A stretch of 64,000 bases of DNA from Siphonodentalium dalli (Eukaryota > Mollusca > Scaphopoda > Gadilida > Siphonodentaliidae), in contig CP136066.1 of the NCBI GenBank assembly GCA_032622095.1, positions 170,384,664 to 170,448,663 on the forward strand, read 5' to 3'. The position numbers were made by a program, and so were the translations under genes. The notes below the pieces were generated by a model that did not search any database, had not been told where the DNA came from, and saw only the letters and a list, made by a program, of their open reading frames with translations. Shown in pieces: positions 58,501 to 62,618 of this stretch (positions within the stretch are counted from its first letter, which is position 1; each line of letters opens with the position of its first letter).

Positions 58501-59676
58501 TATTTACAAAAGTGGCTTTTTCGCTAAATGTATATAAATATAAGGATTAACTGTCATGTGGACTATTTTTATGGAGATGTAACGGTGAGGTAAGTGGACA
58601 TAACTTGTATGTAAAACCCTTCAGGTTTTACACAAGTTATGTCCACTTACCTCACCGTTACATCTCCATAAAAACAGTCCACATGACAGTTAATCCTTAT
58701 ATAAACTTATAAAAGTAATACCTCTAAGCCAAGAACATACACCTGAAATTTTGTAAAACAGCTATTTCCACTTTTATCAAAATTCTGTATGTACCAATAT
58801 AGGACTGGTGAATTTAAAGATGGTGATGTGCTCTTGTAGAACACTTTTAAGACTTATAATAAAATAATAGGTCTAATAACACCACCATCTATAAAAATGA
58901 CCATGATATACATGTATGACTCACCATTTTTATGTAGGGAGAGTGACTCTATTGTTAATGAGATAAAGTATCATGATGATAACTCACCTGTATAAGCCAG
59001 ACAGGTGGACAGTGTACAAAGAAGAAAAGGGGCAACCTGTCGGCAGCTGGTGGTTCATCTCTTAACGTCTCATTCACAATCTCCTGGGAAGATAATAAAA
59101 GTAGGTGGTACATGACATACACAAAAACAAGGTGACAAAAAGAAAAACAATAACAACCCCAGTTGCCTGCTGTAAACATGTAGGTACTTTTCTCATTTTG
59201 TGTCTGTCTCTTTTATCTGTCAATCCTGCCAATATGACTTGAACATGATTTATTTGAGTACCGGACAGCACATGTAATGCTCAATACATTTTACTGATAA
59301 TATGTCTGAAGATAACAATGCGACTTCATGGTTCAATTATGTGCTAATATTAAAGCAATGGTTGCAATCTTAATTCCTTGTTTCGATCGCAGGCAGAAAA
59401 TATGTGTTGTCTTACTAGCCGAACAATGGTCAGTGCGTCAACGGACAGTTCATTTTCTTTCCACACTAATATATAATATACCACTCAAATCTAAAAAAAT
59501 TGTGATGTTTTGCATTCAAATTATGAGTCTAGTTGTCATAGAAAGTTACATAACCTATTTACCTCAAGCTGCATCATGGACCGCTCGACAGTGCGTCGTC
59601 TGCTCCGCTGGATTTTTGACCGGGTGAGCAGAGCAGTCTTCTGTACCGTCCAGTTCTTTGGATGACTGAGAATCCC
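26323..59676 (-). CDS. TTC27: TTC27, tetratricopeptide repeat protein 27 (3' half, 14 exons)
   Basis: Fourteen minus-strand exons (59676-59563, 59083-58988, 56783-56661, 56372-56199, 55412-55359, 52931-52833, 52253-52201, 50525-50447, 45072-44986, 42893-42780, 37018-36932, 33322-33211, 27015-26918, 26442-26323) join with matching phases into 469 codons plus a stop. The order and content match vertebrate TTC27 from its middle (HPKNWTVQ...RRTVERSM) through the TPR array ([56 protein letters not shown]) to the C-terminus. The vertebrate protein is about 840 residues, so roughly 370 N-terminal residues are off the right edge. TTC27 is a conserved TPR protein related to yeast Emw1; work in human cells has linked it to chaperone-assisted U5 snRNP assembly. 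The role here is inferred from orthology. Confidence 0.93.
26640..26830. repeat. hAT-end-like repeat in TTC27 last intron
   Basis: CAGGGTTCGCGCTGTTTGG followed by TGGCCAATTTTTATCGAAAA resembles the left end of the hAT elements at 28419 and 40671 (CAGTGTTCGCGCTG then GGCTAAT...TTTTTCGAA). No right end was recognised. Confidence 0.5.
26918..27015 (-). CDS. TTC27: TTC27 exon (penultimate)
   Basis: The acceptor is TGTTTCAG|CAAACC and the donor is ATTAAG|GTAAGC; 98 bases, phase 1 in and 0 out. It encodes [20 protein letters not shown] then [13 protein letters not shown], matching the 'SSxRLNLRGLLSKAK' region of vertebrate TTC27. Confidence 0.9.
27065..27610. repeat. Dispersed repeat S, copy 1 (plus orientation)
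   Basis: 27262-27592 is the near-identical reverse complement of 31441-31765 (shared: GAAGTTGGAATCACTGAC, AAACGATT, GCACTTTACAA, CTTGGTGGTACC). The left part (27065-27250, TTATAGAAGAGCAATGGGGTG) matches 54485-54700 more weakly. Coding similarity was considered and not established. Confidence 0.65.
27611..28102. other. TTC27 intron, short direct repeats
   Basis: It contains a local duplication (TAATATGTAACATA(G/A)ATTGAAAGC at 27680 and 27738) and a repeated TGTAACATTCATGTTATTTTCT (27902, 27938). No exon seen. Confidence 0.5.
28103..29626. mobile_element. Inverted-repeat element R, split by a hAT insertion
   Basis: The left end GCTGAATAGGTCACTCTGACCG and right end GAGAGTGACCTATTCAGC are inverted copies. 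Inside are several TGTGATAAAGTTACCCAGGTT units and their complements. The hAT element at 28419-29552 sits within one unit, so R is older. Confidence 0.75.
28419..29552. mobile_element. hAT non-autonomous element, copy 1
   Basis: Terminal inverted repeats are CAGTGTTCACGCTG and CAGCGTGAACACTG. A perfect 8-bp target duplication CTGGGTAA flanks it (28411-28418 and 29553-29560), which identifies the hAT superfamily. Subterminal clusters of TTTGGCTAA follow. An internal 80-bp direct duplication (GCTTTGAAGAGAGTTGT at 28719 and 28854) is present. No transposase was seen. Confidence 0.9.
29627..31440. other. TTC27 intron, no feature recognised
   Basis: AT-rich with a short (TA)n at 30015-30030. Short ORFs on both strands overlap each other and lack motifs. 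Confidence 0.45.
31441..31800. repeat. Dispersed repeat S, copy 2 (inverted)
   Basis: Reverse complement of 27262-27592, extended on its right by GATATCCCAAGCTGTTGTGG, which also occurs at 54690 and, inverted, at 53725. The two copies are 3.8 kb apart in opposite orientation in one intron. Confidence 0.7.
31801..32190. other. TTC27 intron, no feature recognised
   Basis: AT-rich; no exon or named repeat seen. Confidence 0.4.
32191..32395. repeat. Dispersed repeat D copy
   Basis: It contains TTGTTGAACTTATTAACTGAAC, CATTTCCCACCAATGA, then ATTAATAGATCATTCTAATAAAT and ATAACTGGTGGGAGAGTCC, the same order as in the inverted copies at 54.8-55.1, 55.7-55.95 and 60.7-60.9 kb. Confidence 0.65.
32402..32827. 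mobile_element. Repeat C, long copy
   Basis: It begins AAGCTTTGAAATAGTGTGTC and ends GACATACTATTTCATGGCTT; inverted termini enclose about 425 bases with two inner GGGGACC(T/C)CATTCTGC blocks. This is the most complete copy and shows that the 150-bp palindrome at 50285-50434 is an internal-deletion form. Confidence 0.75.
32920..33200. repeat. Dispersed repeat I, diverged copy beside a TTC27 exon
   Basis: It contains TCTGAACTATGCACAAATT, TTCGGGACGCATTA and the terminal GCGTTTCACATCACTTTAA. The repeat ends about 12 bases from the donor of exon 33322-33211. Confidence 0.55.
33211..33322 (-). CDS. TTC27: TTC27 exon
   Basis: The acceptor is CTTCCATAG|ATCAGTC and the donor is GCTGCAG|GTGAAT; 112 bases, phase 0 in and 1 out. 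It encodes [20 protein letters not shown] then [17 protein letters not shown], matching the vertebrate segment 'SKAYKCDTQSNCWEKD...ALGLA'. It is too short for a standard ORF scan and was found by phase and homology. Confidence 0.88.
33364..33474. mobile_element. MITE B half copy
   Basis: The left half only: CAGTAATGCCCTAAATAATC to TTGCCATTCATCGGAAAGC. It lies next to a complete copy. Confidence 0.8.
33491..33703. mobile_element. MITE B, complete copy with TA target duplication
   Basis: The ends are CAGTAATGC(T)CTAAATAATCG and CGATTATTTAGGGCATTACTG with TA on both sides. Arms of about 105 bases meet at AGCTCTCACTGAGAGCT. The CAGTA ends and TA duplication point to the Tc1/mariner/pogo group. 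Confidence 0.88.
33750..34003 (+). repeat. Dispersed repeat I, copy 2
   Basis: Same motif order as 5275-5655 (CACTCCATAGAAAATATCG, CTCGATTCGGG, ATTCTCCATTTCTATTTGATC, GAGTGTTTCACATCA). A 10-base C tract follows at 34015-34024. Confidence 0.7.
34025..34774. other. TTC27 intron, no feature recognised
   Basis: AT-rich sequence without a supported exon or repeat, apart from a small inverted pair GAGCCTCGG/CCTCGGCTC at 34590. Confidence 0.4.
34775..35100 (-). repeat. Dispersed repeat I, copy 3 (inverted)
   Basis: It starts TGATATGAAACACTCCCGTA and contains the complements of the 5275-5655 motifs, ending near GTTGGCATAGCGCCTG. Confidence 0.7.
35533..35864. mobile_element. Palindromic element with GTGCTGAA(A/G)GGTACAC units
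   Basis: The left end CTTAGTAATGCTGAAGGGGT and right end ACCCCTTCAGCCTTAGTAA are inverted, and repeated CTGAAGGGTACACAGGG-type units lie in each arm. Confidence 0.7.
35865..36931. other. TTC27 intron, no feature recognised
   Basis: No exon or named repeat seen apart from AT-rich sequence. Confidence 0.4.
36932..37018 (-). CDS. TTC27: TTC27 exon
   Basis: The acceptor is TTTTTAG|ACATCATC and the donor is GATAAG|GTAAGT; 87 bases, phase 0 both sides. It encodes [19 protein letters not shown] then [10 protein letters not shown], matching 'NDGEIWRLYAHVYG' in vertebrates. Confidence 0.9.
37019..38563. other. TTC27 intron, no feature recognised
   Basis: AT-rich; no exon or repeat could be named. 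Confidence 0.4.
38568..38852. mobile_element. piggyBac-like MITE, ACCCAACAAAACGGCC type
   Basis: TTAA then CCCTTTACCCAACAAAACGG; the right end is TTGGGTAAAGGG then TTAT. One full hairpin cassette (38716-38785) and a half cassette (38799-38829) lie inside. Confidence 0.82.
39072..39502. mobile_element. piggyBac-like MITE, ACCCAACAAAACGGCC type, long copy
   Basis: TTAA then CCCTCTACCCAACAAAACGG; the right end is TTGGGTAAAGGG then TTAA. It contains hairpin cassettes at about 39217-39284 and 39405-39479, separated by tandem TTTACATTCTTTAACAATTTT units. Confidence 0.85.
39618..39669. repeat. Hairpin with 22-bp arms
   Basis: ACTAAAATACCAATATAGAC is mirrored after the loop ACCAGTG. Confidence 0.85.
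40085..40240. repeat. Copy of the 'GGAAATTTCC' dispersed repeat (inverted)
   Basis: Contains AGTGTTGGAAATTTCC and ACTAATTACCCCTCC. Related to 7030-8070. Confidence 0.5.
40671..41653. mobile_element. hAT non-autonomous element, copy 2
   Basis: The ends are CAGTGTTCGCGCTG and CAGCGCGAACACTG, with a perfect 8-bp target duplication TCTGGGAG (40663-40670 and 41654-41661). The ends and subterminal TTTGGCTAA clusters match 28419-29552, while the middle differs. A 27-base C tract (41334-41360) is inside. No transposase. Confidence 0.9.
41718..41792. repeat. 75-bp direct repeat, copy 1
   Basis: TTAAAAGTAATCTATGCATA... recurs at 42403-42477 with one visible difference, at constant offset 685. Confidence 0.85.
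42348..42402. mobile_element. Isolated right end of a piggyBac-like element
   Basis: TTTTAGGCTGTTGAAGC...TTTGTTGGGTAAAGGG followed by TTAA matches the inverted left end of 38568-38852. The matching left end is missing. The GC-richer stretch before it (about 41980-42300, several CGTCA motifs) may be element interior. Confidence 0.65.
42403..42477. repeat. 75-bp direct repeat, copy 2
   Basis: It starts at the TTAA immediately after the piggyBac-like right end. See 41718-41792. Confidence 0.85.
42591..42748. mobile_element. TTAA-flanked MITE with hairpin cassette, 31 bases from an exon
   Basis: TTAA then CCCTTTGATGACGGGAGC; the right end is eroded (AGTCATGGAATGTTTAA). The hairpin cassette is at 42635-42706. 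Confidence 0.75.
42780..42893 (-). CDS. TTC27: TTC27 exon
   Basis: The acceptor is AATACAG|ATTCTG and the donor is GCAAAG|GTATGT; 114 bases, phase 0 both sides. It encodes [20 protein letters not shown] then [18 protein letters not shown], close to vertebrate 'VLKILVRAVIDG...LQELFGRVTSR'. Confidence 0.93.
43048..43285. mobile_element. piggyBac-like MITE with hairpin cassette (GAGTGCCAGG type)
   Basis: TTAA, CCCTTTGAGTGCCAGGTCG, a hairpin cassette (43091-43162), a 26-base T tract (43172-43197), then CTGGCACTCAAATGG and TTAA. Sister of 24628-24865. Confidence 0.85.
43290..44294. other. TTC27 intron
   Basis: 43730-43800 has AAATTTCATTGAGATCCGA followed by GGACGGATGGACG, the end of a dispersed repeat also seen at 52.35-52.42 kb. 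Otherwise nothing was recognised. Confidence 0.45.
44295..44550. mobile_element. piggyBac-like MITE with two hairpin cassettes
   Basis: CCCTTTCATGACGGGAG on the left; CAGTCACGGAAAGG then TTAA on the right. Cassettes lie at 44341-44412 and 44438-44510. Confidence 0.8.
44689..44957. mobile_element. MITE B with an extra internal arm
   Basis: The ends are CAGTAATGCCCTAAATAATC and ATTTAGGGCATTACTG with TA on both sides. A second left-arm segment (about 44798-44855) is inserted or duplicated before the centre. The right end is 28 bases from the donor of exon 45072-44986. Confidence 0.85.
44986..45072 (-). CDS. TTC27: TTC27 exon (TPR)
   Basis: The acceptor is TTTTTAG|GTGTGT and the donor is GCTGAA|GTAAGT; 87 bases, phase 0 both sides. 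It encodes [20 protein letters not shown] then LKEKYLDAE, nearly identical to the vertebrate TPR '[22 protein letters not shown]'. Confidence 0.95.
45073..45807. other. TTC27 intron, no feature recognised
   Basis: AT-rich; no exon or repeat could be named. Confidence 0.4.
45812..45877. mobile_element. Left part of a MITE split by a later insertion
   Basis: TTAA, CCCTTTCATGGCGGGAG, then the first arm of a hairpin cassette up to ATTCTCTTAT. It continues at 48278 with TATATGCGAGTCTCCC. Confidence 0.75.
45899..45942. repeat. (GT)n microsatellite
   Basis: About 22 GT units with one interruption (TCT). Shorter GT runs occupy the same position in the other units (46525, 47525). Confidence 0.9.
47126..47326. 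repeat. 201-bp direct repeat, copy 1
   Basis: Matches 47998-48198 at constant offset 872 with few differences (shared: GATAATTAATGAGCGTGTG, TATCCGCTGGGCCGATTTCC). Confidence 0.85.
47998..48198. repeat. 201-bp direct repeat, copy 2
   Basis: See 47126-47326. Confidence 0.85.
48278..48474. mobile_element. Right part of the split MITE
   Basis: It resumes the interrupted hairpin (48278-48331), carries a second cassette (48357-48429) and ends CCAGTCATGGAAGGG followed by TCAA (decayed TTAA). Confidence 0.75.
48600..48690. repeat. Repeat C fragment
   Basis: GACCTCATTCTGCACATGTC and AGACACACTAT match the terminal arm of repeat C. Confidence 0.65.
48745..48953. mobile_element. MITE B, complete copy
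   Basis: CAGTAATGCCCTAAATAATTG ... TTATTTAGGGCATTACTG with TA on both sides and a centre CTCTCACAGAGCT. Confidence 0.88.
48960..49540. other. TTC27 intron, no feature recognised
   Basis: No exon or named repeat seen. Confidence 0.4.
49545..49915. mobile_element. Fold-back element with mirrored small ORFs
   Basis: The arms are inverted around about 49740 (TCCCCAATATTTGG...CCGGATATTGGGGA). Each arm encodes, pointing outward, a 34-residue peptide beginning MKQH(V/M)[12 protein letters not shown]. The arms differ at four codon positions, two silent and two conservative. The ends share TTACCCAGGTTT / ACCCAGGTTTACCC. Confidence 0.65.
50285..50434. mobile_element. Repeat C, minimal palindromic copy
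   Basis: AAGCCTTGAAATAGTGTGTC to GACACACTATTTCAAGGCTT, with arms of about 70 bases. Its right end is about 12 bases from the donor of exon 50525-50447. Confidence 0.88.
50447..50525 (-). CDS. TTC27: TTC27 exon (TPR)
   Basis: The acceptor is TCTTTCAG|GAACAAG and the donor is ATCATG|GTATGT; 79 bases, phase 2 in and 0 out. It encodes [19 protein letters not shown] then IWENYIM, matching vertebrate '[24 protein letters not shown]'. Confidence 0.95.
50623..50853. mobile_element. TTAA-flanked MITE with two hairpin cassettes
   Basis: TTAA, then CACTTTCATGACTGGAG; the right end is CCTGTCATGAAAGTT then TTAA. Cassettes lie at 50665-50734 and 50763-50817; the second is truncated. Confidence 0.78.
50860..51420. 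other. TTC27 intron, no feature recognised
   Basis: No exon or named repeat seen. Confidence 0.4.
51427..51636. repeat. 42-bp minisatellite, 5 copies
   Basis: Units of TTTGTC(A/G)GTCGGTGTAAATT then AGAATGGGGATAAATAG. Because 42 is divisible by 3, a 154-codon minus-strand ORF with 14-residue repeats (51659-51195) results; I regard it as non-coding. Just right of it, GTCTGGTGTGA (51641) and TCACACCAGAC (51765) are inverted. Confidence 0.9.
51903..52188. mobile_element. Repeat C, right-hand part
   Basis: It contains GAGGCCTCAACTACTAAGGG, GAGGCCTAAGTAGAATGA, CACCCTATGGGGACCTCATTC and ends GACACACTATTTGAAGGCTT. Its end is about 11 bases from the donor of exon 52253-52201. Confidence 0.75.
52201..52253 (-). 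CDS. TTC27: TTC27 exon (TPR)
   Basis: The acceptor is GTTTCAG|AATTTT and the donor is GAAAA|GTAAGT; 53 bases, phase 0 in and 2 out. It encodes [17 protein letters not shown] plus two bases of Lys, matching 'AEAWNNLSTSYIRLKQK'. Confidence 0.95.
52541..52567. repeat. (TAA)n microsatellite
   Basis: Nine ATA/TAA units. Confidence 0.9.
52833..52931 (-). CDS. TTC27: TTC27 exon (TPR)
   Basis: The acceptor is AATTCCCAG|GTGTCT and the donor is TATGAT|GTAAGA; 99 bases, phase 0 both sides. It encodes [20 protein letters not shown] then [13 protein letters not shown], a complete TPR. Confidence 0.95.
53072..53113. repeat. Short hairpin, 16-bp arms
   Basis: TTTTGTGGTACAATTC and its exact reverse complement around TATATATT. 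Confidence 0.8.
53120..53490. other. TTC27 intron, no feature recognised
   Basis: No exon or named repeat seen. Confidence 0.4.
53491..53634. repeat. Hairpin with about 60-bp arms
   Basis: GAAATAAATACACTGCGCAT ... and GCCGATGCTTTGTTTATTTATTTC are inverted around CGCTTCGCG. Confidence 0.85.
53715..53800. repeat. Repeat S fragment
   Basis: CCACAACAGCTTGGGACATC and TTTTGGACCGAGTCCCGCTC match, inverted, parts of 31780-31800 and 54650-54715. Confidence 0.55.
53805..54329. mobile_element. AAAGGCACGG...CTTT element, single copy
   Basis: The ends are AAAGGCACGGGCGGCG and CGCCGCCAGTATCTTT. The internal motifs (ATATTCATATTTGTTC, AACGCTCTTTATTA, TTTCTGTTCATGGCGG) are those of the 16147-17108 inverted pair. 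About 525 bases, no ORF. Confidence 0.75.
54485..54725. repeat. Repeat S, diverged copy
   Basis: ATTATAGAAGAGCAAGAGGG, GGTCCAAGACAGCATCA and CCCAAGCTGTTGTGGGCCGA match 27215-27260 and 31765-31800. Confidence 0.55.
54840..55083. repeat. Dispersed repeat D, long copy
   Basis: AATGGATTCTCCCATTCAG, GGAATGGTCTATTATTC, then TTGTTGGTGGGAAATGTTC, AACAACCTATTATCTGAAC and CAATGAGTATTTAGT. This shows the fuller extent of the family. Confidence 0.65.
55359..55412 (-). CDS. TTC27: TTC27 exon
   Basis: The acceptor is TTTTGCAG|TTCTCT and the donor is CTACAG|GTAAGA; 54 bases, phase 0 both sides. It encodes [18 protein letters not shown], matching 'FQECVECFERSVKINPMQ'. Confidence 0.93.
55688..55954. repeat. 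Dispersed repeat D, long copy
   Basis: TTTCTCCCAATCAATTATAC, GGAATGGTCTATTGTTC, AAGTTCAACAAGCAGCC, GTTGAACTTATTACCTG and CATCAATGAGTAAATG in the order of 54840-55083. Directly followed by MITE B. Confidence 0.65.
55964..56175. mobile_element. MITE B, complete copy 23 bases from a splice donor
   Basis: CAGTAATGCCCTAAATAATCG ... TATTTAGGACATTACTG, TA on both sides, centre GCTCTCAATGAGAGC. The donor of exon 56372-56199 is at 56198. Confidence 0.88.
56199..56372 (-). CDS. TTC27: TTC27 exon
   Basis: The acceptor is TATTCAAG|GCTCAA and the donor is AAAGAG|GTATGT; 174 bases, phase 0 both sides. It encodes [20 protein letters not shown], a [18 protein letters not shown] stretch and [19 protein letters not shown], a close match to '[28 protein letters not shown]...SARAQR'. 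Confidence 0.96.
56405..56490. repeat. Repeat C fragment
   Basis: TGGGCTAGCATCTCTACATT and CACCCTCTG match the repeat C interior. It lies in the 288-bp intron between exons 56783-56661 and 56372-56199. Confidence 0.55.
56604..56634 (-). repeat. Duplicate of an exon end with its splice donor
   Basis: 31 bases here match 56653-56683 (offset 49, four differences), which span the 3' end of exon 56783-56661 and its GTAAGTTC donor. The copy also keeps GTAAGTTC. Reading from the true exon into the copy meets an in-frame stop. Confidence 0.75.
56661..56783 (-). CDS. TTC27: TTC27 exon
   Basis: The acceptor is TTTTCAG|AAAGAA and the donor is GAAATA|GTAAGT; 123 bases, phase 0 both sides. It encodes [20 protein letters not shown] then [20 protein letters not shown], matching 'RQLASLLFELG...FEKLEMWEDVVICYERAG'. 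Confidence 0.96.
56798..56970. repeat. Dispersed repeat D against a TTC27 acceptor
   Basis: CATTGGAGCGGTCTGATTC, then TTCATTGGTGGGCAATGTC and ACAAGTTCAACA follow repeat D order. The left edge is about 15 bases from the start of exon 56783-56661, so it supplies part of the acceptor region. Confidence 0.6.
56980..57433. mobile_element. Inverted-repeat element with GACCCGCCATATC ends, copy 2
   Basis: Same ends, same two hairpin cassettes (57030-57099 and 57315-57384) and same spacer as 3675-4126. Confidence 0.8.
57455..57975. mobile_element. 521-bp inverted-repeat element
   Basis: TAGATCATGCCATAAATCTC on the left and its complement GATTCATGGCATGATCTA on the right; similarity between arms extends about 150 bases (CTACTCTGGCTAA, CAAAACCTTTGAAC / GTTCCAAGGTTTTG). 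No coding capacity. Confidence 0.8.
58538..58702. repeat. Near-perfect hairpin, about 75-bp arms
   Basis: TATAAGGATTAACTGTCATG... is mirrored around AAAACCCTTCAGGTTTT. The right arm ends TTAATCCTTATATA. Confidence 0.9.
58988..59083 (-). CDS. TTC27: TTC27 exon
   Basis: The acceptor is CTTCCCAG|GAGATT and the donor is ATACAG|GTGAGT; 96 bases, phase 0 both sides. It encodes [20 protein letters not shown] then [12 protein letters not shown], matching '[21 protein letters not shown]'. Confidence 0.93.
59563..59676 (-). CDS. TTC27: TTC27 exon (most 5' one in the window)
   Basis: The acceptor is CTATTTCAG|GGGATT and the donor is CTTGAG|GTAAAT; 114 bases, phase 0 both sides. It encodes [20 protein letters not shown] then [18 protein letters not shown], matching '[35 protein letters not shown]'. 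Confidence 0.95.
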
Positions 59677-59739
59677 CTGAAATAGCAACTCAATATCATC
59701 CCTGCACAGCTTTATGAATAGTTTAATAAGCATAATACA

Positions 59740-60463
59740 TTATTAATATTCTGTTTCACTGACCTATATTTCTTAAAACATGTGCATGAATTATGTTCCA
59801 GGGAAAATTGCCTTGATTTCAGTTGTGGACAGCAAACATTTTACAAGGGATGAGGATGTCCAAAAAAATTTATAATTATTACATTATTTTATTTATAAAT
59901 TTTATTCGTCAAGAAAACATGAGTATTGAGTTGAACAGAAAAAAAGAACATAAATACAGTAAAATACAATACATGTAAAATTAGTCTGGTCTTTGAGAAT
60001 TTATTATGAGGTGAACCTAGAACAAATTGGTAATAAGCTGAAGTTTACGTTTTTCGACGTGTAAATGTTTGTATAACAGATCCAAAATCTGCTGAAGTCT
60101 GTTTTGGGGAAAATATTTGAGAGCTGTTCAAACTTAGCATGGTTTTCTTCCTAATGGCTAATTATTTTTACAAGGGTTGCAGTATGGTTTATAGAGTGTA
60201 GGATCCAAGCGAAATTGGTAAGCCGAATGATTTTGGTCATTCTGTGTGGCATGAACATCGGTAAAATATATCCAAAAACTGCTACAATTCATCAAGGGAA
60301 AAACTCAGGATTAAAGATGGCATCCAAGATGGCCGTCGAGAACTGTGGGCTTCAAAATATATATGATAAATTGTACAACTTTCATTAAACTGTTATTGTG
60401 ATCATACACCATACACTTGGCTGTGTTCAAGTTCATAACATAATACCATCCCAATTACAGCAT
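59740..60463. other. Probable TTC27 intron, no exon found
   Basis: The minus strand was read for the next upstream TTC27 exon and none was seen. 60318-60345 has CATCCAAGATGGCCGTCGAG, similar to motifs in the 62936-64000 element. Confidence 0.4.
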
Positions 60464-60880
60464 GGTATTAACCTGTTCATGCTAAATACTCATTGATAAG
60501 TACAGTAATGCCCTAAATAATCGACTCCTTGACCACAGCAGAATTATGGGTCATTTTTCAGGATTTAGTCGGAAATATGGCTTGTTGCCATTCATCGGAA
60601 AGCTCACTGAGAGCTTTCCGATGAGTGGCAACAAGCCATATCTCCAACTAAATCCTGAAAAAGTACCCATAATTCTGCTGTGGTTAAGGAGTCGATTATT
60701 TAGGGCATTACTGTAGTTTAGATAATAAGTTCAACAAATGAGCATAGGATTCGAATCTATCAGCGCTTCTATTATCTTTTCGTCCGCTAATTTATCCTGA
60801 ACACCCCTCCAGATGAATAATAGACCATTCCAATATATACATTTATAACTGATAGGAGAATCCATTTAGTATAGAATGGG
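60464..60880. repeat. Repeat D split by MITE B
   Basis: Left piece 60464-60500 (ATACTCATTGATAAG) and right piece 60716-60880 (TTTAGATAATAAGTTCAAC, GACCATTCCAATATATAC, GGAGAATCCATTTAGTA) are one inverted repeat D interrupted by 60503-60713. Confidence 0.6.
60503..60713. mobile_element. MITE B, complete copy nested in repeat D
   Basis: CAGTAATGCCCTAAATAATCG ... TATTTAGGGCATTACTG with TA target duplication; centre AAGCTCACTGAGAGCTT. Confidence 0.88.
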
Positions 60881-61960
60881 TAAACAAAATTAGAAAAGAG
60901 ATATAAATATTACAAAAAACTAAAATGTAGTAATTTAGAGGCAATAGCCACAAAATCGAAGATGGGTACCAATATGGTTGCCAAATTGAAAATAGTTGGT
61001 GCACATTTGTCATATCACCCATATATATCATCGTCGCCATAATGATTACTCATGAATGTTTACTTTATTTATTTGTATGATTATGCATTCTGCCTTTCTC
61101 GCACTAACTGATCGCATAAACTTGAGATAAGAAGGCATCCAAGCTGGTCTCCGTATTCATTGCTAATATGTACTGAGTTGTTTTATCTGTCACTGAGAAA
61201 TTTAATCAATTGAAAAGTACTTTTTTATAATAACTGACCAGACCAAATAATGAGTTCTCCTGCAACATAACAGCAGCTATTAATTGGCACTATGACAAAT
61301 ATTCAGTTCTTTCAGCTCATATTATCAGTTGGCAACTAGTTACATGTACTCTCCATGGACCACAGATATGGTTTAGAGAACAGTTGTGTATTGTTGCATC
61401 ACCCGCTCAGTCAGACAAACTCCTTTCTAGTTGCTGATATTCGGATTGTCATCAAAAATAAAACTGGGTAAAGTATATAATTTAACTTCCTTCTTTCGCA
61501 ACAGAATTAAGATAAAAATACATTAATATACTAAATATAGTCTGGACATTATTAGGCCATAAATATATTCTTTATATTTATTTCCACCACTCATTACCTC
61601 TATAGCCCACATAAAGCCTTCTAGATAAATGTTATGTTTATTACGTTAATACTAATAATATTAGGTTAATACTTTAATTTCGAGATGGAATTATGTATGC
61701 AAATTGCCCAGGTAACTGGGGACAGCATCAATTAAACTAAATTACGCCACTAATTTGGAATGTTTTCTTGTCCCTAATTCACAGCAATTGATACAAAATG
61801 TCAAAAACGTGAAATAGTTTTATGTTGTTAAAAAAATTCTCTAACTATTAGAACTATTTAAATTTCCTCCGGACCCTGTCATGAATACTAATTACCTGTA
61901 AGGCCAAACAAAATTAATGAATTGATTCTCAGGCACCGCCGCTCTCATAAAATAGGGGCC
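60881..61960. other. Probable TTC27 intron, no feature recognised
   Basis: AT-rich; both strands were read without finding an exon or a named repeat. Confidence 0.4.
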
Positions 61961-61979
61961 GCCTAACTCTTTTTATTTG

Positions 61980-62160
61980 AAATCCAAACAACCAACGATC
62001 AAATAATTCAAATCGCAGCCGATTCGCGTTCAAGTGGCGAGTTAGTGGCGAGTTCTCTGTTTGCGGAAGTGCCGGAATTCGCTATTTCCGGTTTACGCTT
62101 TTAGCACGTGGTAATGTAATAATTACGACAGGAATACCACTTCGAAACGAACTACGGCGA
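61980..62160. promoter_or_regulatory. CpG-richer promoter-like segment with ETS-type sites
   Basis: It stands out from the AT-rich surroundings by CG dinucleotides and has GCGGAAGTGCCGGAATT and TATTTCCGG (GGAA cores in CCGGAA(G/A) context) plus GCACGTGG. It lies just left of the plus-strand coding remnant at 62160. Confidence 0.35.
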
Positions 62161-62164
62161 GTTA

Positions 62165-62587
62165 TGGCAGTGCGCTGCTGGGGAGATGATAGGCCTCGGT
62201 ATTTACGCAAAAAACATGATTAAATAAAGCAAACTAATGTCATTCATTAAAGCAGGTTGCATTATTTACAGTTATTTATAAGTTCACAAACAAACGAGTC
62301 GTGCCGTTTCTTCACCGGCAAATTCCGTGATTTGAAAAAACACGATGTTGTTGACATGTATACCAAATTATATTTCGTGACAAAATTGTCAGAAAATGGG
62401 CTGTATTGTCCACAGAATGCGATAAAACAATTGGGCAAATGGCCGAAAAAATTTGGACAAGGTTGATGGTTGCCATCCACAGTGTAAGACGTGTCTTGAA
62501 AAATTTCAGACAGTGCTATCTCGTAAGCGCAACTTCTCTAGTGAGAAACAGGAGAAGTTGAAAGCTAAACGAAACAAGGCAAAATGA
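62165..62587 (+). pseudogene. Frame-broken plus-strand coding remnant, unknown family
   Basis: A frame open from 62256 reads FFTGKFRDLKKHDVVDMYTK then LYFVTKLSENGLYCPQNAIK, followed by QLGKWPK. After the A6 run at 62446-62451 it continues in the next frame (GCHPQCKTCLEKFQTVLSRK ... KAKRNKAK) to TGA at 62585. The protein-like composition, with a CxxxCxxC cluster and a basic tail, continues across the break, so one extra A or a sequencing error is likely. A possible short first exon with ATG at 62165 (MAVRCWGDDRPR, donor CTCG|GTATTT, acceptor AAAGCAG|G) fits in phase but implies a very small intron. No family recognised. Confidence 0.4.
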
Positions 62588-62618
62588 GCATGTCTGCAAT
62601 TTCCCAAGACGCATTTAA

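Noticed and set aside
61560-61630. Possible tiny TTC27 exon ending GCTATAGAG|GTAATG
   Set aside because: Only about 23 coding bases could be framed and they do not match TTC27.
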